Part shown: piece after piece, positions 35,944-45,425 of the stretch | How positions within the stretch are numbered: the first letter of the stretch is position 1 | Layout: the number at the start of each line of letters is the position of its first letter | NCBI RefSeq assembly: GCF_042676605.1 | Contig: NZ_JBHTHQ010000011.1 | Span: forward strand, 29,109-93,108 | Source: Alloscardovia venturai | GTDB lineage: Bacteria; Actinomycetota; Actinomycetes; Actinomycetales; Bifidobacteriaceae | Length of the DNA: 64,000 nt | Reading direction: 5' to 3' | Notes under the pieces: model-generated | The model's database searches: none | What the model saw: only the letters and a program-made list of their open reading frames with translations | What the model was told of the DNA's origin: nothing | Position numbers and translations under genes: made by a program

Positions 35944-37638
35944 ATGGCCATCAATCCACCTATTGATGCAACTCAGACCCCGGCGTGGGCTGCATTGCAG
36001 AATCACTTTAATCAGTTGCAGTCTGAAGGTATCAGCCTTCGTGATTGGTTCGCAGCAGATCCAAATCGTACTGCAAGCCTGAGCTTCGAAGCTGGCGACT
36101 TGCACTTCGATTTGTCTAAGAATCTCATCAAGCCAGAGACTTTGCAGCTTTTTGCAAACTTAGCTAAGGATATCAAGCTCGATGAGCGTATCCAGCAGCA
36201 GTACACCGGTGTGCATATCAACAACACCGAGGATCGTGCTGTTCTTCACACTGCTTTGCGCCGTCCAGCATCTGACGAGGGCAAGTTCATCGTAGATGGG
36301 CAGGACACCGTAAAGGACGTTCGCGAAGTCCTCGACCGTATCTATGCGTTTGCAAACAAGGTACGTTCTGGTGAGTGGAAGGGCGTTTCCGGCAAGGAAA
36401 TCAAAACTGTAGTCAACATCGGTATCGGTGGTTCTGACTTGGGTCCGGTCATGGTGTATGAAGCTCTTAAGGCATACAACGACAAGGGCATTCAGGCTCG
36501 CTATGTGTCAAATATCGACCCTAATGACATGGCAGAGAAGCTCAAGGGCATCGACCCAGAGACCACTCTCTTCATCGTCGTTTCCAAGACTTTCACTACT
36601 CTCGAAACTTTGACCAATGCACGCTCTGCTCGTACGTGGCTCCTTGAAAATCTCAAGGCTCAGGGTGCTATCGACGGTTCTGATGAGAAGAATGCAGAAG
36701 CTGTAGCAAAGCACTTCATTGCAGTTTCTACCGCTCTCGACAAGGTTGCTGAGTTCGGTATTGACACTGAAAATGCATTCGGCTTCTGGAACTGGGTTGG
36801 CGGTCGTTATTCCGTAGATTCAGCTGTAGGTACTTCTATCGCTATCGTTTATGGTCCAGAGCGTTTCGAGGACTTCCTGCGCGGTTTCCATGCGATCGAT
36901 GAGTACTTCGCAACTACTCCATTTGAGAAGAACGTAGTCGCTCTCATGGGCTTGATGAATGTATGGTATGTGAACTTCTTCGGTGCACACTCCCACGCTG
37001 TTCTTCCTTACAACCAGTATCTCCATCGTTTCCCTGCATACTTGCAGCAGCTCACAATGGAGTCCAACGGTAAGTCTGTGCGCTGGGATGGTACTCCTGT
37101 CACCACTCAGACCGGCGAAATCTTCTGGGGTGAGCCAGGTACCAACGGTCAGCACGCTTTCTACCAGCTCATTCACCAGGGCACTCGTTTGATTCCTGCT
37201 GACTTCATTGCATTTGCAAACACTTCAAATGCGACAAAGGATGGCGAGCAGGACGTGCATGAGCTCTTCCTTGCAAACTTCCTTGCACAGACTAAGGCTC
37301 TTGCATTCGGTAAGACTGCTGATGAGGTACGCGCAGAGGGTACAGATGAAGCTATCGTTCCAGCTCGCGTATTCACTGGTAACCGTCCAACCACTTCCAT
37401 CTTCGGTGACACTTTGTCTCCATTCGCAGTGGGCGAGCTCATTGCTCTCTACGAGCACATCACTCTCGTTGAAGGTACCGTGTGGGGTCTTGATTCCTAT
37501 GACCAATGGGGTGTGGAATTGGGTAAGGTTCTCGCAAAGCAGATTGCTCCAGCTATCTCTCAGAATGATGCAGCACTTGCTGAGCAGGATCAGTCTACTC
37601 AGGCTCTCATCAACTTCTATCGCGCACACCGTCACTAG
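35944..37638 (+). CDS. pgi: glucose-6-phosphate isomerase
   Basis: A 564-residue phosphoglucose isomerase. Recognised by VNIGIGGSDLGPVMVYEAL, VSKTFTTLETLTN, the GGRYSVDSAVG segment and ESNGKSVRWDG. It interconverts glucose-6-P and fructose-6-P, the entry to the bifid shunt in this family. The ATG at 35944 follows GAAAGGA with normal spacing; the ATG at 35929 overlaps that site. Codon choice is strongly biased compared with its neighbours, as expected of a highly expressed gene. Confidence 0.95.
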   Translation: MAINPPIDATQTPAWAALQNHFNQLQSEGISLRDWFAADPNRTASLSFEAGDLHFDLSKNLIKPETLQLFANLAKDIKLDERIQQQYTGVHINNTEDRAVLHTALRRPASDEGKFIVDGQDTVKDVREVLDRIYAFANKVRSGEWKGVSGKEIKTVVNIGIGGSDLGPVMVYEALKAYNDKGIQARYVSNIDPNDMAEKLKGIDPETTLFIVVSKTFTTLETLTNARSARTWLLENLKAQGAIDGSDEKNAEAVAKHFIAVSTALDKVAEFGIDTENAFGFWNWVGGRYSVDSAVGTSIAIVYGPERFEDFLRGFHAIDEYFATTPFEKNVVALMGLMNVWYVNFFGAHSHAVLPYNQYLHRFPAYLQQLTMESNGKSVRWDGTPVTTQTGEIFWGEPGTNGQHAFYQLIHQGTRLIPADFIAFANTSNATKDGEQDVHELFLANFLAQTKALAFGKTADEVRAEGTDEAIVPARVFTGNRPTTSIFGDTLSPFAVGELIALYEHITLVEGTVWGLDSYDQWGVELGKVLAKQIAPAISQNDAALAEQDQSTQALINFYRAHRH

Positions 37639-37663
37639 AAATTTTCGTGTACTAGTGCGTTAG

Positions 37664-37710
37664 GAGCTTACAGAGAACGACGCTTTCTCTGTAAGCTCTC
37701 TATATTCTCT
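37664..37710 (+). terminator. pgi terminator
   Basis: GAGCTTACAGAGAA (37664-37677) pairs perfectly with TTCTCTGTAAGCTC (37685-37698), followed by T-rich TCTATATTCTCT. Confidence 0.8.
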
Positions 37711-37745
37711 ATATGAAGTTCCGTGTGAGTTTCAGCATAAACGAC

Positions 37746-37790
37746 TAAAGGGCTTGGTCTCTTCTTATGGGAAGAAAACCAAGCCCTTTA
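37746..37790. terminator. terminator of the phosphoglycerol transferase gene (bidirectional)
   Basis: TAAAGGGCTTGGT (37746-37758) pairs with ACCAAGCCCTTTA (37778-37790), and the loop contains a further TCTTC/GAAGA pairing. It sits between two convergent genes. Confidence 0.7.
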
Positions 37791-37855
37791 GCGTACTCCT
37801 CTTCTTATTCTTCTCCGCACTTTCTGCTGGGAAAGTGCACCTGCGAGGTCTGTTC

Positions 37856-37885
37856 TATTCGTCTCTATTCGTCTCTATTCGTCAG
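37856..37885. repeat. 10-bp tandem repeat over the stop codon of the phosphoglycerol transferase gene
   Basis: TCTATTCGTC occurs three times in tandem. Read on the minus strand each unit is GACGAATAGA, which encodes the last residues Asp-Glu and the TAG stop of the gene ending at 37875. Confidence 0.75.
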
Positions 37886-39917
37886 ATTGAGATGGCTTCG
37901 TATTCTGCGCGCCTGGAACACTCATAAAGGAAGTTGACTTGAGATAGTGTTTGCCGGCAGTGATGTCGTACTGAATGAGCTTATAGTCCGCAAGAAGTTG
38001 GCGTGTTTTGGCATCCATGTTTCGTGGGTTAATAGCTTTGCCCTTGCCGTCTAGGTACAAGTCTGAGCCAAGAGGCAGTCTTTTCCACTCTTGAATTTTG
38101 TTTGCTACGGGCGGTTCCATCGCAGCGACGTGTGCGTGCAATTCCGTAAGGAACGCTTGGAATGGGCTGACCTTGGCATTCAGATGTTCAGCGACCTGTG
38201 CTTGGAAAAAGTTAGGCGAAGAGTATGCGGCATTTGTCGCCTTGCGAGCAGCCTCAGCGTTATTAATACGTGATGCTTTATTTGACCAGATAAAATAGTC
38301 TGTCTCATGGAGTGCCACACTATTTTTTGGATTTTTCGTAGCAGTCTCGTACGCTGCGGGCAAATGATCTCCGTAAAAGACGAGCGTGATAGGTCTGTTA
38401 ATGGCGTCAAGCTCATCGAGGAACTTTTGCGTTGCCTTATCAGTGTACTCAAGCCCTTTAGCATATGTCTGAATTTTTTGTGTTTCAGAAGTTGTAAGTG
38501 GCTTTTGAGTGGTGCTTGACGCTTTGACCTCATTATTGTTGTACCAATTTTTGTATGGCATGTGGTTTTGCATAGTAGACATTTGGATGAACCTTGGGAC
38601 ACGAGGTTCTTCGTTCTTCAGTGAGTTGATGACGGCTGTATACAGCGACTCGTCAGAGATATAAATCCCTCGATCGATTTTCTTCTGTGGGTCGAGCACG
38701 AGCGGTCCGTCTTTTGCAGTGAACGAATTGAAACCGAACTTTTCGTAGTCAGCGTTACGAGAATACACTTTCGAATTATGCGAGTGGAATCCGGAAGTAT
38801 TCTGCTGGAGCCAGGAATTTGCTACGATAGGCGCCCATGAGGCTTGAGGTACGATTTGCTCCATAGGAGATGTGAGGGCAGGGGAGAAGTTGGCCATACT
38901 CAAACCGCTGAGAGTCATATACTCCTGATTTGCCGTGCCGCCGCCGAAGCCGGCAGAGAGCATGAGTCCGGAGGTAGTGTTCTTTTTAATGGCGTTAATA
39001 CGCGGTATGACGTCTTTATTCAGTTTGACTCCCGGCACGCGAGCGGGATTTGAAAATGACTCGGAGAGGAGGAAGATAACGGTCGAATTTGTCAGTGTTC
39101 CTGTGCGAGTAGCGTTGATTGATTGAGCACTATTGGCATAGTGCTGCGCGAGTGCGAGCATGGATTTTTGAGAGTAGTCATGCGGCTTGTGCATGACCTT
39201 AGGATTGATGAGGCGCGCAAAGCCGATGGCGGTACCGTTCGCTTTTGCATCAGTTTGTGAATCCCAAAGCTTAGGAGAATCGGAGAAGAAATCTGCTGTA
39301 CGGTTTGCCCAAGAGTCGATAGTAGCCATCTGGATAACGAAGGTAGTGACAAGTGTGATGCATACTGCACTAAGCAACAAACGAGCAACAGTGCGGTGCG
39401 ACGCTGCAGAAAGATTGATGAAGCGTTTACGTGTGTCAAGAATTCCTAAAAGGAGTACAAGGAGAAGAGGAGACAGTGAGCACGCAAGAGTGATAAGGAA
39501 GAAGTCAGTAAAATCAAAAGCGATAGCTTCCATAAAATTATAGATGTTGTTCATCAAATTCCACTTAAAATCTGCTGGGAGCACGATGTTTTCAAAGACG
39601 TTGAGTTTCAAAAATTCAGCAGAGGTGAACAGACCGATGAAAGTCATATAAAGAGCCGTCCCTATCCAGAAACGGTTTGTTAGCAAAATGAGGCTGATAT
39701 ATACGAGCCCGAGAAGTAAGAAATTAGTGACAAATTGGAACTGTCCAGTGAAAACTTTCGTGATAAACGATATCGCGACGGATACAGATGGATTAAGCTG
39801 CACAGAAAGTTGAAGTAGGATGATGGCGACGGTGTTGAAGATAACGAACCATAAACCGTATGCTACATTGCTGAAATTATGGCGAAGTGTAAGCTTTCGT
39901 GGCATATTTTCTTGCAT
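37875..39917 (-). CDS. LTA-synthase-like phosphoglycerol transferase
   Basis: A 680-residue membrane protein. Five to six helices lie in the first 225 residues, followed by a large extracellular sulfatase-fold domain. Active-site motifs: LLSESFSNP, GGGTANQEYMTLSG (with the likely Thr nucleophile), HNSKVYSRNADYEKFGF and FYGDHLPAAYE. LtaS-type enzymes move glycerol-phosphate from phosphatidylglycerol onto envelope polymers. The frame begins at 39941, but GGAGG lies 8 bases before the ATG at 39917, which was chosen. Tandem repeats cover the stop codon. Confidence 0.85.
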   Translation of the reverse strand: MQENMPRKLTLRHNFSNVAYGLWFVIFNTVAIILLQLSVQLNPSVSVAISFITKVFTGQFQFVTNFLLLGLVYISLILLTNRFWIGTALYMTFIGLFTSAEFLKLNVFENIVLPADFKWNLMNNIYNFMEAIAFDFTDFFLITLACSLSPLLLVLLLGILDTRKRFINLSAASHRTVARLLLSAVCITLVTTFVIQMATIDSWANRTADFFSDSPKLWDSQTDAKANGTAIGFARLINPKVMHKPHDYSQKSMLALAQHYANSAQSINATRTGTLTNSTVIFLLSESFSNPARVPGVKLNKDVIPRINAIKKNTTSGLMLSAGFGGGTANQEYMTLSGLSMANFSPALTSPMEQIVPQASWAPIVANSWLQQNTSGFHSHNSKVYSRNADYEKFGFNSFTAKDGPLVLDPQKKIDRGIYISDESLYTAVINSLKNEEPRVPRFIQMSTMQNHMPYKNWYNNNEVKASSTTQKPLTTSETQKIQTYAKGLEYTDKATQKFLDELDAINRPITLVFYGDHLPAAYETATKNPKNSVALHETDYFIWSNKASRINNAEAARKATNAAYSSPNFFQAQVAEHLNAKVSPFQAFLTELHAHVAAMEPPVANKIQEWKRLPLGSDLYLDGKGKAINPRNMDAKTRQLLADYKLIQYDITAGKHYLKSTSFMSVPGAQNTKPSQSDE

Positions 39918-40149
39918 ATTCTTTACCTCCGCGTCAATCATATCGGAGAACGGATTTTTCTACACGCTATGAAGCGCAATTCGGGGGAATTATCAGGGTA
40001 AACACTGAGAAGTAGTTTTTCGTCTATGAACTCCCCTATACTTGCAGGTATACGTGTGATTTATTCACACATTCAGTGTAGATATCTCCTTTCCTTGTAG
40101 CGATTTGTGTTTATGGGACGGAGTGTTGTGCATACGAAAGGTCACACAC

Positions 40150-41979
40150 GTGGCAAATAGCAATCTTGCAGATATGAAACTACCGGAGCTGCGCGAAATC
40201 GCGAAGCAGATGCGCTTGAGGGGGATTTCCACTCTGCGCAAGCCAGAACTTATCAACGTCATTGAAAGTGCACGAAGCGGTGCTGCGGCTCCAGCAGGTA
40301 TAAGTGTTAAGAAGATACCAGATGCTGAGATGAAGAAGTCACCATCGAGCATTAAATCTGTAGAAGTGCCAAGTAAAAAGGTGCCTGAGACAATCGATTT
40401 GAGCATTGATCTTCCTAAGCACCCACGCCGTAAGTCAGCTCCTCTCGATCCTGACGAGCAGGCAGCACACGAAGCAAGTCGCCATCAGGTTAAAGCAGAT
40501 TTGGATGATATCCTCTCCGCTCTTCCTGACCGTTCTGAGCGTGACCGTGCTCAGGCACTTGAAGAATCTGCTCAGAAGCGTGCTGAACGTGGTGCTTCTG
40601 CACATGATCGACGTAACCGTTTATCTCGCTCTGATCGTCAGCAGTTAGACGCGCAGACTGAAAATACGGATGAAGAGGAGAATTCTGAGCGTCCTGAACG
40701 CTCAAATCGCCGTGACCGTGACCGCTTTAATCGCGAGGATCGAGCAGAGCGTGGTGACCGTCGTCGTGGTCGTGATTACACGCGTGACCGTAAGAATAAG
40801 AATGGCGTTTCTTCTCACGATGCGGAAGACTCTTCTGCTGAAGAGCCTCAAGAAGAACTTATCCCAGTCGCAGGTGTCGTTGATATCCTCGAGTCATATG
40901 CGTTTGTGCGCACCTCAGGCTATCTTCCTGGTCCTAATGATGTGTATGTCTCCATGGGGCAGGTCAAAAAATACGGACTTCGCAAGGGCGATGCTGTACG
41001 CGGTTTTATTCGTGCCACTCGTGAGGGAGAGCGCCGTAATCAGCGTCAGAAGTTCGTCCCGCTGCAGTCCATCGAGTCTATTAACGGTCTAACGTTGGAA
41101 GAAGCTGCAACTCGTCCACAGTTCTCTAAGCTGACGCCTTTGTATCCTCAAGAGCGTTTGACGATGGAAACCCAGCCAAATAACATCACTGGGCGCATTA
41201 TGGACATCGTGTCTCCAATTGGCAAGGGGCAGCGTGGCCTTATCGTATCTCCGCCAAAAGCTGGTAAGACTATTACTTTGCAGTCCATCGCTAATTCAAT
41301 TACTGCAAACAATCCTGAAGTTCACTTGATGGTCGTTCTTGTAGACGAACGTCCTGAGGAAGTGACCGATATGGAGCGCACCGTTCAAGGTGAGATTATC
41401 GCTTCGACTTTCGATCGCCCAGCTACAGATCATACTATCGTGGCAGAGCTCGCTATCGAACGCGCTAAACGCCTTGTAGAGCTTGGTCAAGATGTAGTTG
41501 TGTTGCTTGACTCTATGACACGCTTGGCTCGTGCTTACAATATCGCAGCTCCAACTTCTGGTCGTATCCTCTCTGGTGGTGTGGATGCTCAGGCGCTCTA
41601 TCCTCCAAAGAAATTCTTCGGCGCTGCACGAAACATTGAGAATGGCGGTTCCTTGACCATTATCTCCTCTGCATTGGTGGAGACTGGATCGAAGATGGAT
41701 GAAGTCATCTTCGAAGAGTTCAAGGGGACAGGAAATATGGAGCTTCGTCTTTCTCGTGATTTGTCCGAGAAGCGTCTCTTCCCAGCAATTGACATCAATG
41801 CTTCCTCTACTCGCCGTGAAGAGCTCATCACGGACCCAGCTCAGATGTCTATCATCTACCGCTTACGTCGAGCGTTGGGTGGTTTGGAGCCTGAAGCTGC
41901 GTATCAGCAACTCGTGGGTCGTTTGAAGAAGACTCAAACCAATGCTGAGTTCCTTAAAGCGATGGCTCAAGGAAACTAA
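40150..41979 (+). CDS. rho: transcription termination factor Rho
   Basis: A 609-residue hexameric RNA-DNA helicase. The N-terminal Rho_N helix bundle (LPELREIAKQMRLRGISTLRKPELI) is followed by an Arg/Asp/Glu-rich insertion (about 90-225), as in other actinobacterial Rho proteins. Next come the cold-shock-like RNA-binding domain and the ATPase with SPPKAGKT (Walker A) and DVVVLLDSMTRLARAYN. The start is GTG 40150 with AAAGG upstream; the longer frame from 40105 is unlike the family. The 200-base leader contains TGTG-N7-CACA dyads and could serve Rho autoregulation. Confidence 0.94.
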   Translation: MANSNLADMKLPELREIAKQMRLRGISTLRKPELINVIESARSGAAAPAGISVKKIPDAEMKKSPSSIKSVEVPSKKVPETIDLSIDLPKHPRRKSAPLDPDEQAAHEASRHQVKADLDDILSALPDRSERDRAQALEESAQKRAERGASAHDRRNRLSRSDRQQLDAQTENTDEEENSERPERSNRRDRDRFNREDRAERGDRRRGRDYTRDRKNKNGVSSHDAEDSSAEEPQEELIPVAGVVDILESYAFVRTSGYLPGPNDVYVSMGQVKKYGLRKGDAVRGFIRATREGERRNQRQKFVPLQSIESINGLTLEEAATRPQFSKLTPLYPQERLTMETQPNNITGRIMDIVSPIGKGQRGLIVSPPKAGKTITLQSIANSITANNPEVHLMVVLVDERPEEVTDMERTVQGEIIASTFDRPATDHTIVAELAIERAKRLVELGQDVVVLLDSMTRLARAYNIAAPTSGRILSGGVDAQALYPPKKFFGAARNIENGGSLTIISSALVETGSKMDEVIFEEFKGTGNMELRLSRDLSEKRLFPAIDINASSTRREELITDPAQMSIIYRLRRALGGLEPEAAYQQLVGRLKKTQTNAEFLKAMAQGN

Positions 41980-42002
41980 GCTTTATCAAGTTTTAGTATC
42001 GT

Positions 42003-42046
42003 AGGCAGCTTTTCTGGGCAAGTTTGTTCAGATGGCTGCCTTTTGT
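42003..42046 (+). terminator. terminator after rho
   Basis: AGGCAGC (42003-42009) pairs with GCTGCCT (42035-42041), followed by TTTTGTG. It is close to the next gene, so some read-through is likely. Confidence 0.65.
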
Positions 42047-42059
42047 GTAAGGTTAAGGC

Positions 42060-42467
42060 ATGATGGAGAACGTTGAAGACGCGATGGAAGACATCCAGAA
42101 AGATATTCAGGAAGTTTCGGGCGATACTGCGATTTCAAGCGCGAATGTTTCATGTGAAACATCGGGGGTCGTAGCTGAAGCTACGCATGGGATTGAAGAG
42201 CAGCGCGCTGTCATTGATGAAGTAGATGAGCAAATTATTCGCTTACTTGCGCGACGATTTACAGCTACGCGCCAAGTGGGGCTTTTGAAGGCTAAAGCAG
42301 GTTTTGCGGCTCTTGACTCTGTTCGTGAAGAACACCAGTTGGAGCGTATGACGGTGCTTGCGCGTGAATGTGGACTTGAGGAGGAGATCGCCCATGCATA
42401 CCGCGACTTCGTCGTTACCGAGTCAAAGAAGAGACATAGAAAGATTGCTGAAGAACATAGTACATAG
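42060..42467 (+). CDS. chorismate mutase (AroQ fold)
   Basis: A 135-residue protein. The C-terminal 85 residues are a type II chorismate mutase domain: VDEQIIRLLARRFTATRQVGLLKAKAG carries the Arg and Lys active-site positions, followed by the REEHQLERM helix. It converts chorismate to prephenate for Phe/Tyr synthesis. The 45-residue N-terminal extension is acidic and low in conservation, and its codons include a parS-like 16-mer. Two ATGs (42060, 42063) are possible starts; AAGG lies 7 bases before the first. Confidence 0.85.
   Translation: MMENVEDAMEDIQKDIQEVSGDTAISSANVSCETSGVVAEATHGIEEQRAVIDEVDEQIIRLLARRFTATRQVGLLKAKAGFAALDSVREEHQLERMTVLARECGLEEEIAHAYRDFVVTESKKRHRKIAEEHST
42146..42161. promoter_or_regulatory. 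parS-like centromere site
   Basis: TGTTTCATGTGAAACA differs from the bacterial parS consensus TGTTTCACGTGAAACA at one central base. It lies inside the N-terminal extension of the chorismate mutase gene. ParB (Spo0J) would bind here; parS sites cluster near the replication origin. Confidence 0.7.
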
Positions 42468-42574
42468 GCATAGCTGTGCGAATCCTCGCAGGGGTATTAG
42501 TTGTTATTTGCTAACAGTGAGCATAGCAATAAGTATGGTAAATGAGGAATTTTAAGAGAATCAGAAACAGAGAA

Positions 42575-42607
42575 AGGTGTCTCTCATCAAAATAGTGAGA
42601 GACACCT
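42575..42607. terminator. bidirectional terminator between chorismate mutase and valS
   Basis: AGGTGTCTCTCA (42575-42586) and TGAGAGACACCT (42596-42607) form a perfect 12-bp stem between two convergent genes. Confidence 0.75.
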
Positions 42608-42637
42608 CTAGTTTTACAGTTCAATGCCTTGCGTATC

Positions 42638-45367
42638 TTACTTCTTTGCTGGAGCCTCTCCAAGCTCGGAAGTAGTAGCTACGATTTCGTCCGCATTAGC
42701 ATCCTCAGCGGAGAGATCCGCGACCGTCAGAGTGACTGTACCAGTGACCTTAGCTGCTTCATAAACATCAGCAGAAGCTGCCTCAACCATTGGGATAGCC
42801 TTCTCGTCAAGTGCAAGAGTTGCCGAGAGGATTGGTGTCTTCATAGAGACCTTTGCCTCAGACTTAATCTTACGCAATGCTCCGAGTGCACGACCTGCCC
42901 ACACGAGCACAGAGGCGTCTGCTCCAGCTGAAGCTGAGCGGTAGAGGTCAGGAGTTGGCCAAGAAGCACGGTGTACAGAACCTTCGCCTTCGTGCATCCA
43001 GGAGAATACCTCCTCAGTAGCATATGGAAGGTATGGCGCGAGCAAACGTGCGAATGCATCCAAGCCGAGTCCCAGGGTAGTACGTGCAGAAAGAACATCC
43101 GCCTCAGAGGGAATGGTGCCTGTTGCGTTTGCAGTACCGTAAGCACGGTTCTTGACGAGTTCGATATAGTCATCGCAGAACTGCCAGAAGAAGGACTCGA
43201 TAGCTTCGAGAGCTTTAGCGTGATCGTACTCGTTCAAAGCCTTGGTTGCGATGTCGATGACATCAGCGAGTTGAGCCATGACTGCCTTATCGAGTGGGTT
43301 AGTGACATCAGATGCCCTCCACTCAGCTGTAGCAGCATTAGCCACATGATGGTTCTCGTCTTCGCGGCCAATGGCAAGTGCAAACTTAGTAGCGTTGAGG
43401 AGCTTGATAGCCAAGCGACGACCAATCTTCATCTCGCCAATTTCGTATGCTGCATCAGTACCAAGACGTGCGGAAGCTGCCCAGTATCGTACTGCATCTG
43501 CGCCAAACTTGTCGATAGGCTCGGAGGGCACGACGACGTTACCCTTAGACTTAGACATTTTCTTGTGGTCAGGGTCAAGAATCCAACCCGAAAGCGCTGC
43601 ATGCTTCCAAGGAAGTACACCGTTTTCAAGGTGCGCGCGGACCACAGAAGAGAAGAGCCATGTACGGATGATGTCCTGACCTTGAGGGCGCAAATCCATA
43701 GGGAATGTAGCGTTGAAGAGCGCTTCGTTCTCTTTACCCGGCTCTGCCCACTTGGTCACTATCTGTGGAGTCATGGACGAAGTAGCCCATGTGTCCATAA
43801 TGTCCTTTTCTGCGGTGAAGCCGTTTGGCTGGTCACGCTGATCTTCGGTGTACCCCTCTGGCACATCGATAGTTGGGTCGATTGGAAGAATATCCTCGGA
43901 TGGAGTGAGTGGATGAGCGTAATCGACGTCGCCATCGGCGTTGACTGGGTACCAGAGTGGGAATGGAACGCCGAAGAAACGCTGACGGGAAATGAGCCAG
44001 TCACCATTCAAGCCGTTAACCCAGTTCTCGTAGCGTACGCGCATGAAGTCAGGGTGGAATTCAAGCTCTTTACCGCGCTGGACAAGCTCTGCATTCAAAG
44101 CACGGTCAGTACCACCATTGCTCAAATACCACTGGCGGGAGGTAACGATTTCCAAAGGCTTATCGCCCTTTTCGTAGAAGTTCGTCATACGCTTTGTAGG
44201 AGTCGGCTCACCTTCAAGATCGCCAGATTCGCGAAGTGCATCTACGATGATTTTGCGGGCAGAGAAAGTGGTCTTTCCGGCAAGTTCTTCAAAGAGTGCG
44301 CGGCCCTTCTCATCTTCAATCCAATCTGGAGTGGTCATAGAAAGACGACCATTGCGCTGGATAATAGAGCGTGTTGGAAGATTCAAATCACGCCACCACT
44401 GGACATCAGTGACATCACCGAAGGTACAGCACATAGCGATGCCCGCACCCTTATCCATTTCTGCTGCTGTGTGAGCTACGACGGGAACCTTCACACCGAA
44501 GAGTGGAGAATAGACTTCCTTGCCGAAGAACTTCTGGTAGCGTTCATCATCAGGATGAGCAATCAATGCTACACAAGCAGGAAGAAGCTCTGGACGTGTG
44601 GTCTCAATATAGATAGGGGAGCCGTCCTCTACGAGATGGAACGCCACCTTGTGGTAGAAGCCATCGTACTCGCGAGATTCAAGTTCAGCCTGAGCAACTG
44701 CAGTCTGGAATGTGACATCCCACAGACCTGGGGCTTCCTTCTGATATGCCTGTCCGCGAGCAAGATTGCGCAAGAAGCCTTTTTGTGCTACGCGACGAGG
44801 ATGCTCGCCAATGGTGTGGTAGGTATTTTTCCAGTCTACAGAAAGACCCAAGGTACGCCACAGTTTTTCGAAGAGCTTTTCATCTTCTGCAGTGAGCTTC
44901 TCGCACAGTTCGATGAAGTTCTGGCGAGATACAGGAACCTGGTCCTTAGCTTGAATTTTCTTGGTTGTACCCTCAAATGGTGGCTTGAAGTCTGGGTCGT
45001 ACTTCAGCGAAGTATCGACGCGCACGCCAAAGTAGTTTTGTACGCGACGTTCGGTAGGCAAACCATTGTCGTCCCACCCCATTGGGTAGAAGACGTCAAA
45101 ACCATTCATACGCTTGAATCGCGCGATAACATCGGTGTGAGTGTAGGAGAATACGTGACCTACATGAAGACTTCCCGAGACAGTTGGCGGTGGCGTATCG
45201 ATGGAATATACAGCCTTACGGTCACGAGTATTTCTAAAAGCGTATGTCTGATTTTCTTCCCAGTATGCGCCCCACTTGTCTTCGAGACCCTCTACGCCAG
45301 CCTTGTCTGGCAGCGCGGTCAAGTGCGCGGACACACTGTTTTTGTCTACATTCTGGTCATTAGTCAT
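42638..45367 (-). CDS. valS: valyl-tRNA synthetase
   Basis: A 909-residue class I tRNA synthetase. The HIGH motif appears as LHVGHVFSYTHTD near residue 70, following PPPTVSGS, and the KMSKS loop as HKKMSKSKGNVV near residue 570. An editing domain lies between them, and an anticodon-binding helical domain follows. Pro-Pro-Pro-Thr and the Val-specific editing context support ValS over IleRS. The frame opens at GTG 45397; ATG 45367 gives a usual N-terminus, but neither has a clear ribosome site. It is the last gene of a minus-strand run from glnR. Confidence 0.93.
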   Translation of the reverse strand: MTNDQNVDKNSVSAHLTALPDKAGVEGLEDKWGAYWEENQTYAFRNTRDRKAVYSIDTPPPTVSGSLHVGHVFSYTHTDVIARFKRMNGFDVFYPMGWDDNGLPTERRVQNYFGVRVDTSLKYDPDFKPPFEGTTKKIQAKDQVPVSRQNFIELCEKLTAEDEKLFEKLWRTLGLSVDWKNTYHTIGEHPRRVAQKGFLRNLARGQAYQKEAPGLWDVTFQTAVAQAELESREYDGFYHKVAFHLVEDGSPIYIETTRPELLPACVALIAHPDDERYQKFFGKEVYSPLFGVKVPVVAHTAAEMDKGAGIAMCCTFGDVTDVQWWRDLNLPTRSIIQRNGRLSMTTPDWIEDEKGRALFEELAGKTTFSARKIIVDALRESGDLEGEPTPTKRMTNFYEKGDKPLEIVTSRQWYLSNGGTDRALNAELVQRGKELEFHPDFMRVRYENWVNGLNGDWLISRQRFFGVPFPLWYPVNADGDVDYAHPLTPSEDILPIDPTIDVPEGYTEDQRDQPNGFTAEKDIMDTWATSSMTPQIVTKWAEPGKENEALFNATFPMDLRPQGQDIIRTWLFSSVVRAHLENGVLPWKHAALSGWILDPDHKKMSKSKGNVVVPSEPIDKFGADAVRYWAASARLGTDAAYEIGEMKIGRRLAIKLLNATKFALAIGREDENHHVANAATAEWRASDVTNPLDKAVMAQLADVIDIATKALNEYDHAKALEAIESFFWQFCDDYIELVKNRAYGTANATGTIPSEADVLSARTTLGLGLDAFARLLAPYLPYATEEVFSWMHEGEGSVHRASWPTPDLYRSASAGADASVLVWAGRALGALRKIKSEAKVSMKTPILSATLALDEKAIPMVEAASADVYEAAKVTGTVTLTVADLSAEDANADEIVATTSELGEAPAKK

Positions 45368-45425
45368 GGAGTCGAGTTTACGCGGTTTCCGCGACACGCA
45401 CGCTTTGCTCAGAATTGCTGATTTT

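Noticed and set aside
42971..45421. An 816-codon open frame on the plus strand
   Set aside because: It is antisense to valS, which has clear class I synthetase motifs. Its translation is Cys/Trp/Val-rich without a domain, as shadow frames of GC-biased genes are.
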